Shown piece by piece: positions 59,201 through 64,000 of a stretch of DNA of 64,000 bases. Below the pieces are notes generated by a model. It searched no databases and was not told the origin of the DNA. It saw only the letters and a list, made by a program, of their open reading frames with translations. A program made the translations under genes and the position numbers. The DNA is from Paenibacillus pinistramenti (lineage in GTDB: Bacteria; Bacillota; Bacilli; Paenibacillales; Paenibacillaceae): the NCBI RefSeq assembly GCF_005869875.1, contig NZ_VAWG01000001.1, forward strand, positions 310,001 to 374,000, written 5' to 3'. The stretch's first letter is position 1. Every line of letters starts with the position of its first letter.

Positions 59201-59378
59201 CATGGCCGATATGCGGTTTGCCGTTCGCTGTCGGCGGGCCTTCATAGAACACATAATTCGGACGGCCTTCGCGGTTCTGGATGGTCTTCTGGAACGTACT
59301 CTCCTGCTGCCATTTCGCCAGAATCCGCTGCTCGCGGGCCCGGGCTTTCTCTTTAACGTCTACCTTTTGCAATTTCAT
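56274..59378 (-). CDS. ileS: isoleucyl-tRNA synthetase, eukaryote-like type 2
   Basis: A 1034-residue protein. It charges tRNA-Ile. Visible: [19 protein letters not shown] with the HIGH motif, [38 protein letters not shown], a CP1 editing domain ([14 protein letters not shown]), the KMSKS loop [20 protein letters not shown], and a C-terminal anticodon-binding and tail region. The length and the signature [10 protein letters not shown] with GRPN ahead of it, in place of the usual bacterial LHDGPPYANGDIHMGH, mark the eukaryote-like type 2 class, which is typically insensitive to mupirocin. The canonical type 1 of B. subtilis is about 920 residues. A T-box leader controls it (59407-59753). Confidence 0.95.
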   Translation of the reverse strand: [1034 protein letters not shown]

Positions 59379-59406
59379 GACTTCCTCTCATTCAAGATGA
59401 TGAAAC

Positions 59407-59753
59407 AATAAAAAAAGCCCCCGTCCCAAAGGGACGAGAACTATGCTCGCGTTACCACCCTAATTCCATAATGACGCTGGTTCAACATACCAAGAACACC
59501 AAACAACGTCAATATGACTCTTATCTTCCGTATCCAATCAATACGGGGCCGGTGTAACGGTCGGCGTGCCGGTCAGACTTACACTTCCGAACAGCTCTTA
59601 GCCTGGAATTTCAGCCTCACATCTCCGGGATGATATACCTTCTGCTTGTCGAACATCGGCTTTCAGCAAGCGCCGACTCTCTGGGGAACAACTTCGCAGC
59701 GTACGGATTCCCATCATCAATATTTGCAACTATGGAGTTGACAATGAAATGTA
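59407..59753 (-). promoter_or_regulatory. T-box riboswitch of ileS
   Basis: A leader of about 350 bases on the minus strand. It has the T-box sequence AGGGTGGTAACGCG (plus 59448-59461), followed by a terminator (CGTCCC/GGGACG plus a GC-rich run and TTTTTTT, 59407-59440). A likely specifier ATC for isoleucine lies in GGTATATCATCCCGG around plus 59630. Uncharged tRNA-Ile would stabilise the antiterminator and switch on ileS. Confidence 0.9.
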
Positions 59754-59759
59754 ATCTTT

Positions 59760-59787
59760 ATTGTATACCACTGCCGCTAAATGTCAA
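59760..59787 (-). promoter_or_regulatory. promoter of the ileS T-box transcript
   Basis: Minus strand TTGACA (plus 59782-59787), a 16-base spacer and TACAAT (plus 59760-59765), near consensus. Transcription starts near 59753, just after the divIVA stop. Confidence 0.8.
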
Positions 59788-59812
59788 CCTGCACAGTCTT
59801 GCTCAACAAATC

Positions 59813-60328
59813 TTAATAAACTTCTCTAATCTCACGGGCTTCACGGGAATCTCTGTCGTCCTGGGCTCTATCCTCAAGCGACTCCCATCCTTCATGACTT
59901 AACAGTTCAAGCTGAGCCTCCACCAGTGTCCGGAACCGGGCACGGTAAATGGAAGCCTGCTTCTTCAGCTCTTCCACTTCCAAAGAAACCCGACGGGATT
60001 TGGACAACGATTCGTTGATGATCCGGTCGGCATTCTTCTCCGCTTCCTTAATGATCAGCTGTGCTTCTTTCTTCGCGTTATTCCTTACCTCATCTGCAGC
60101 TTCCTGGGCAACGATGATGGTCTTGCTGAGCGTTTCTTCAATGTTTGCAAAATGATCCAGCCTCTCCTGAACGGCAAGCAGCTGGTTCTGCAGCTCCTTA
60201 TTCTCGCGGATTACGATTTCATAATCTTTAATGACTTGATCAAGGAATTCATTGACCTCATCTTCGTCATAACCGCGAAGTCTTCTCGAGAACTCCTTGT
60301 TATGTATGTCCAGCGGTGTTAATGGCAT
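59813..60328 (-). CDS. divIVA: DivIVA cell-division / polar-scaffold protein
   Basis: About 171 residues from ATG 60328, which has AGGAGG 7 bases upstream. The N-terminus [20 protein letters not shown] is the typical membrane-binding DivIVA/Wag31 domain start, followed by a long coiled coil ([59 protein letters not shown]). It gathers at curved membranes such as the division site and cell poles and recruits other proteins. The acidic/Arg-rich C-terminus ([11 protein letters not shown]) is a little shorter than in some relatives. It lies between the T-box promoter and ylmH. Confidence 0.95.
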   Translation of the reverse strand: MPLTPLDIHNKEFSRRLRGYDEDEVNEFLDQVIKDYEIVIRENKELQNQLLAVQERLDHFANIEETLSKTIIVAQEAADEVRNNAKKEAQLIIKEAEKNADRIINESLSKSRRVSLEVEELKKQASIYRARFRTLVEAQLELLSHEGWESLEDRAQDDRDSREAREIREVY

Positions 60329-60496
60329 GGGAAGCACCTCCTGATTGATTTGAACCGTGAATATACACACGCCTATTCATTATTATATATCGACAATAAG
60401 CGGTTTACGCTAAATACCGTAATTAGCTTTTGTATCCTTTCACAGGTTAGGTAAGTCAATCTATTCGACAGGAAATCCGGAACTCCTGCTGGGAGA

Positions 60497-61285
60497 TCAT
60501 ACAAATTTCCCGATTTTCACCCGGTACCTCCCCTTTTTCGTCATTCCTTCAAGCTCCAGCACCTTAAACCGGCCAAACCCCTGGAGGGAAACGACATCCC
60601 CGGCCTTAAGCGGTTTGGAGGGGTCTTCTTCCGTCTTCCAGTTGATCCGGCAGCGTCCAGCTTTGATTGGAATCAGCACTTTGCTGCGGCTGAGCCGGTA
60701 AACGTCACCGGCGATTCCATCCAAACGTAAAGAAGCCACCGTAATATCCAGCGGCTCCACAGCCGAAACAGCCTGCTTCAGCTGGTCTAACTCCAAAACG
60801 TCGGTCCAAACGGACACCCGGTGAACCTGGCGCAAATGCAAATTAAGAAAATCAGCAATATCTTCGCTCACGATCACATGACAGCCGTCTTCCCGGACAT
60901 GGAAATCACCGATTTTATCACGCTTGAGCCCTAGTCCTAAAATAGCGCCCATATAATCCCCGTGATCCAGCTCCGAAATCCGCTCATCATCCGAGCCGAC
61001 ACTAATGACCTTCATCTCCACAGATTCGCTTGCCAGATCCCGATAATCAGGAGCGATCAAAGCCCGGCACCGTTCAGCGCCTTCGTATCCCCCATCAAAC
61101 CGGACCGCAGCATCCGGATGCCGGTTCACAAGGCTGGTCAAAATAAGCACCTGCCTTGGGTCCAGGAAGCCGGTCAGCTTCAGCTCATGATAGTCGCCGG
61201 CGTTCACCACCCATTCCCAGGCACGGTCAACAAACGGTTTCTCTTCAGGCAGAAAGTGTACGTAAAGATCGTCTGGTTTAGCCAT
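60497..61285 (-). CDS. ylmH: YlmH RNA-binding S4-domain protein
   Basis: A 262-residue protein with a normal ribosome site. It starts MAKPDDLYVHFLPEEKPFVD and has a central YlmH-specific domain with VGSDDERISELDHGDYMGAI and LGLGLKRDKIGDFHVREDGC. A C-terminal S4 RNA-binding domain follows (LRLDGIAGDVYRLSRSKVLI, PIKAGRCRINWK, FGRFKVLELEGMTKKGRYRV). Members bind RNA and ribosomal subunits and are linked to ribosome rescue in some Bacilli. It ends the sepF-yggT-ylmH run ahead of divIVA, one base after the yggT gene. Confidence 0.93.
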   Translation of the reverse strand: MAKPDDLYVHFLPEEKPFVDRAWEWVVNAGDYHELKLTGFLDPRQVLILTSLVNRHPDAAVRFDGGYEGAERCRALIAPDYRDLASESVEMKVISVGSDDERISELDHGDYMGAILGLGLKRDKIGDFHVREDGCHVIVSEDIADFLNLHLRQVHRVSVWTDVLELDQLKQAVSAVEPLDITVASLRLDGIAGDVYRLSRSKVLIPIKAGRCRINWKTEEDPSKPLKAGDVVSLQGFGRFKVLELEGMTKKGRYRVKIGKFV

Positions 61286-61286
61286 T

Positions 61287-61562
61287 TTAGTAGATCACCA
61301 GACTCAAAATGTACTTCAGCCCCATAACCGCATACCGCAGCGCAATCAATGCAATAATAGGCGAGATGTCAATCATGCCCATGATCGGCGGTATAAACCG
61401 TCTAAATACGGAGAGATAAGGCTCAACAAGCTTGCCCAGCAGCTCTCCAACAAAGCTCTCCCGCACATTCGGAAGCCAGGACATGAGTACATAAATAATA
61501 ATCAGGAAGTAGTAAATCGAGCTTAAAATATCAATTAAACTAAAGATCAATTCCAAGGTCAC
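61287..61562 (-). CDS. ylmG: YggT-family membrane protein (YlmG)
   Basis: A 91-residue protein with two membrane helices (LIDILSSIYYFLIIIYVLMS and PIIALIALRYAVMGLKYILS). The conserved segment LMSWLPNVRESFVGELLGKL and VEPYLSVFRRFIPP is the YggT signature. Such proteins, including chloroplast YlmG/CCB3, take part in membrane organisation and possibly division, but the exact role is unclear. It overlaps sepF by 4 bases. Confidence 0.93.
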   Translation of the reverse strand: MTLELIFSLIDILSSIYYFLIIIYVLMSWLPNVRESFVGELLGKLVEPYLSVFRRFIPPIMGMIDISPIIALIALRYAVMGLKYILSLVIY

Positions 61563-62008
61563 CTCATTCTGTTGTAGTCTTGTTCCTCTGCCAAAATCTC
61601 TGTGATGGACCCTGTAATTTCAACGGTATCCGGCGTGCACAGAAAGATGTTGTCGCCGATCTTGGAAATACCGCCGTTTAGCGCATATACAGTTCCGCTG
61701 AGGAAATCAATGATCCGCATGCCTTGATCTTTGCGGACGCGCTGCAGATTAACAACGACCGTCCGGTGCGAACGAAGATGATCCGCAATTTCCTGAGCTT
61801 CATCGTATGAGCGGGGCTCATTCAGAATGACTTTGACATTTTTCTGGGAATGAATGCTGACCACATTGCTCCCCCTTTGATTTCTACGTGGTTCGAAGCT
61901 TGGGGTTTCACTTTCCTGCTGCTGCGGTTCAATAACCTGCTCCCGCTCAACAACTTCCTCTTCCTCCTGCAGCCCCAAAAAATTCATGAATCGGTTCATA
62001 ACGCTCAT
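61559..62008 (-). CDS. sepF: cell-division protein SepF
   Basis: A 149-residue protein. The N-terminal amphipathic helix that binds the membrane is MSVMNRFMNFLGLQEEEE, followed by a Glu/Gln-rich linker and the globular ring-forming domain (VVSIHSQKNVKVILNEPRSY, DEAQEIADHLRSHRTVVVNL, MRIIDFLSGTVYALNGGISK, NIFLCTPDTVEITG). SepF polymerises into rings and ties FtsZ to the membrane. The length matches B. subtilis SepF (about 150). Confidence 0.95.
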   Translation of the reverse strand: MSVMNRFMNFLGLQEEEEVVEREQVIEPQQQESETPSFEPRRNQRGSNVVSIHSQKNVKVILNEPRSYDEAQEIADHLRSHRTVVVNLQRVRKDQGMRIIDFLSGTVYALNGGISKIGDNIFLCTPDTVEITGSITEILAEEQDYNRMR

Positions 62009-62704
62009 TTACGACTCCTCCTCTCCTTTCCCTACCAAAAGAGAACCCAGGCGCAGCCATGTAGCGCCCTCCTGCACGGCAATTTCGAAATCGTTGGACA
62101 TACCCATAGACAATTCTGTCAGCGGCTCACGGGTAACCTGCTGTTCATTCAGCTTGTCCCTCAGCTCGCGAAGGCCTCTAAAGACAGGCCGGGTCTCCTC
62201 CGGCTCTGCTTCATAAGGAGCCATGGTCATTAATCCGATGACCTCCAGGTGGCTGAACCGGGACAAAGACCGGATAAACTCAGGCGCCTCCTCAGGTCTG
62301 ATTCCCGATTTGGAGTCTTCGCCCGAAACGTTAACCTGTACAAAAATCTTAACCGTAATCCCGGCAGCTGAACAACGCTTCTCCAGCTCTTCCGCCAAAG
62401 AGATGCGGTCCACAGAATGAATGTATTTAAACTTGTTGATAACGTCTTTAACTTTCCTGGTCTGCAGACTGCCGATAAAATGCCATGTCCCGCGTCCCTC
62501 AAGATCTTCCCACTTCGGGCCCGCTGTCTCAAGCCGGTTCTCACCGATTTGATCCAGCCCCGCCTCCAAAACGGCGGCCGTCATCTCTGTGGACACATAT
62601 TTGGTCACAGCTACAATCTTTATCTCTTCCCTGCTTCTGCCGCTTGCTTCACAGGCCCGCTGAACCCGCTCTTCCACCTGCTTGATCCGTTCTTTCAGTG
62701 ACAG
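62009..62704 (-). CDS. ylmE: PLP homeostasis protein YggS/YlmE, probably with CTG start
   Basis: About 231 residues from CTG 62704, chosen because AGAGG lies 9 bases upstream and the extra residues SLKERIKQVEERVQRACEAS continue the family's N-terminal helix. The first standard start is GTG 62677 (222 residues), which lacks a good site and truncates that helix. PLP binding is marked by IVAVTKYVS, and the C-terminal barrel has VNVSGEDSKSGIRPEEAPEF and LSMGMSNDFEIAVQEGATWL. YggS family proteins control cellular pyridoxal phosphate and amino-acid balance. Its position after pgeF by 6 bases and before sepF is the usual ylm order. Confidence 0.88.
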   Translation of the reverse strand: MSLKERIKQVEERVQRACEASGRSREEIKIVAVTKYVSTEMTAAVLEAGLDQIGENRLETAGPKWEDLEGRGTWHFIGSLQTRKVKDVINKFKYIHSVDRISLAEELEKRCSAAGITVKIFVQVNVSGEDSKSGIRPEEAPEFIRSLSRFSHLEVIGLMTMAPYEAEPEETRPVFRGLRELRDKLNEQQVTREPLTELSMGMSNDFEIAVQEGATWLRLGSLLVGKGEEES

Positions 62705-62710
62705 AAAGGC

Positions 62711-63562
62711 TCACCTCTCTTTCAGGCCGATAAAGCTGGCCATTCTTCCTGTCTTGCCATTCTCTTTCCTGTGGGAGAAAAAGAGATCCCCATTTGTGCT
62801 GGTACACCAATTTGTACATTCGATACGGCTCGGCATAATTCCTGCTTTAATCATAATCATTCGATTTAATTCTTTCAAGTTCAGCAGCCAGCGTCCTTCA
62901 TTGGCAGAATTCTTAAAAGGCAGAGCCTGTTCCCCGGATACCCACTGTTCAACCAGGGGACGAACCTGGCCCATTACCTTCTCGTCAACCTCGTAGACAT
63001 CGCCGCCAATTGAAGGCCCTATAGCGGCCAGCAGCTGCTCCGGCCGGGTTCCGTAGGTGTCCGCCATGGTCTCGGCCACGCGGGCCGCAATCTCTGCAAT
63101 TGTGCCCTTCCATCCCGCATGCGCAAGCCCTACAACCTTGTGCTCGGGGTCATAGAAATAGAGAGGCACGCAATCCGCGTAGAAGGAAGTTAGCAGGATG
63201 CCGGGAACATTCGTCACCAAAGCATCGGTCTCCTGAAACGCGCTCTCGCGGTCCAGCCGGCCCCTGCCCCGGTCTTCTGCCGTCACAACGGCGACCCGGC
63301 TGCCGTGCGTTTGTTCGCCGCAGGTCAAGGCCTCCGGCTCAAAGCCGAGGGTGCGGGCAAGCCGCAGGCGGTTCTCAAGCACCGCAGACGGATCGTCTCC
63401 AACATGCAGCGCCAGATTCAGGCTGCCGTAGGGGGCGGCAGAGACACCGCCGTTCCGGCCGGTGAACCCGGCGGCTAACAGCGGCTCACGCTCCGTCCAC
63501 CGTGCCAGCTCAAAAATCTGCGGCTGCCCTTCTTTATACATTTTCCCAATAAACGGTTCCAT
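62711..63562 (-). CDS. pgeF: peptidoglycan editing factor PgeF (YlmD, laccase-like domain)
   Basis: A 283-residue protein. The domain (once called multicopper polyphenol oxidase) shows LLAAGFTGRNGGVSAAPYGS, TCGEQTHGSRVAVVTAEDRG, TSFYADCVPLYFYDPEHKVV and GLAHAGWKGTIAEIAARVAE, with the conserved Cys/His set for metal binding. Members prevent wrong amino acids in peptidoglycan stem peptides, and some act on adenosine or inosine. The length is about normal (270-280). It is first of the ylm run after ylmC in this window. Confidence 0.93.
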   Translation of the reverse strand: MEPFIGKMYKEGQPQIFELARWTEREPLLAAGFTGRNGGVSAAPYGSLNLALHVGDDPSAVLENRLRLARTLGFEPEALTCGEQTHGSRVAVVTAEDRGRGRLDRESAFQETDALVTNVPGILLTSFYADCVPLYFYDPEHKVVGLAHAGWKGTIAEIAARVAETMADTYGTRPEQLLAAIGPSIGGDVYEVDEKVMGQVRPLVEQWVSGEQALPFKNSANEGRWLLNLKELNRMIMIKAGIMPSRIECTNWCTSTNGDLFFSHRKENGKTGRMASFIGLKER

Positions 63563-63660
63563 ATCCTCACCTCATTGATTACAAACAGCTTGACTGCCGT
63601 CCATTACATTGTCATCAGTGTACCATATTTCGTCACTTTCAAGGGCAGAGCATTCAGAGG

Positions 63661-64000
63661 TCAGTAGCTCCGGCGGTCGCTGCGTCCCTCTTTCAGCTCG
63701 CGGTATTCCCGGGCATCACGTTCGGCATAAACTACGTTATCCGACTCGGGAGCGCGGGGAGCGCTCGTCCGGGGCTCTTCCATTTTGACGAGGACGACGT
63801 CGGAGCCGATTTTGACAATATTTTTCCAGGGAATAATCAGGTCGCTCCCCCCGCCGAACAGTCCCATAAATTTGCTGTAGCCCGGAACGACGATAGCCTC
63901 GATTACCCCTCTGGCCATATCCAGCTCCAGATCACTGATCTGGCCGAGCCTGCGCCCGTCCACCACATTGATGACGTCTTTGGTCTGAAATTCGGAAATT
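63661..64000 (-). CDS. ylmC: YlmC/YmxH PRC-barrel sporulation protein (partial)
   Basis: The gene runs off the right edge of the window; codons continue up to 63999 in frame (SEFQTKDVINVVDGRRLG then QISDLELDMARG). The visible 112 residues contain a PRC-barrel-like fold (IEAIVVPGYSKFMGLFGGG, SDLIIPWKNIVKIGSDVVLV), which matches the YlmC/YmxH family linked to sporulation and placed before pgeF in Bacilli. The C-terminal tail (SDNVVYAERDAREYRELKEG) is acidic and basic and longer than in B. subtilis YlmC. The start codon is outside the window. Confidence 0.85.
   Translation of the reverse strand, partial: ISEFQTKDVINVVDGRRLGQISDLELDMARGVIEAIVVPGYSKFMGLFGGGSDLIIPWKNIVKIGSDVVLVKMEEPRTSAPRAPESDNVVYAERDAREYRELKEGRSDRRSY

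Overview
The window looks like a chromosomal segment of a low-to-mid GC, spore-forming Bacillota, most probably Paenibacillus or a close relative. The evidence is strong AGGAGG-type ribosome binding sites, sporulation-type genes (a CotD-like coat protein, yteA, ylmC/ymxH), the conserved divIVA-ylm (sepF, ylmD to ylmH) cluster next to a T-box-controlled ileS and lspA-rluD, and a PyrR-attenuated pyr operon. I see no rRNA operon, prophage, IS element or CRISPR array.

Left part (1-20 kb): mostly short, independently terminated units. They include a CBS-domain gene, two small spore-type genes, a YflT-like stress gene, a DoxX membrane protein behind two FNR/CRP-type palindromes, a LOG-family phosphoribohydrolase, a LacI regulator divergent from manA, a ComEC-like secreted metallo-hydrolase with a DUF3006 partner, an eight-repeat BIG2 protein, ung, a viroplasmin-type RNase H, glutathione peroxidase, tRNA-Leu(UAA), a ferritin-like protein, a polysaccharide deacetylase, a KimA-type potassium importer, msrA, an L,D-transpeptidase, an OmpR-type two-component system and a YceI protein. 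Two tiny membrane ORFs (53 and 22 codons) also lie here.

Middle (20-36 kb): a xylan-related block (AraC regulator, YesM-like kinase, YesN-like regulator and an orphan sugar-binding lipoprotein on the minus strand, divergent from a GH52 beta-xylosidase with a cre-like site). Then come a VOC protein, a LytS/KinB-like kinase, an internally duplicated secreted protein, a CDF metal exporter, a chemoreceptor, a self-regulated TetR gene and two CAU-anticodon tRNAs.

36-43.4 kb: a tight five-gene operon is the most unusual unit. It holds an ABC ATPase, an HlyD/MacA-type lipoprotein adaptor, a 979-residue FtsX/MacB-type permease with a Gly/Ser-rich loop, a second ABC ATPase with an AbrB-like C-terminal tail, and an extracellular solute-binding lipoprotein. 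Its promoter has a perfect -10 box and two AGTTAC direct repeats 11 bp apart, as expected for an OmpR/PhoB-type regulator.

43.5-53 kb: a GNAT gene without a normal start codon, then pyrR-pyrB-pyrC-carA-carB-pyrF-pyrE with a single PyrR leader. pyrP, pyrK and pyrD are absent from it. 53-64 kb: rluD, lspA, yteA, a DUF5665 gene, an ileS of the eukaryote-like (type 2) class with its T-box leader, divIVA and the ylm cluster, cut by the window edge in ylmC. All assignments come from reading motifs and context. No database search was possible.
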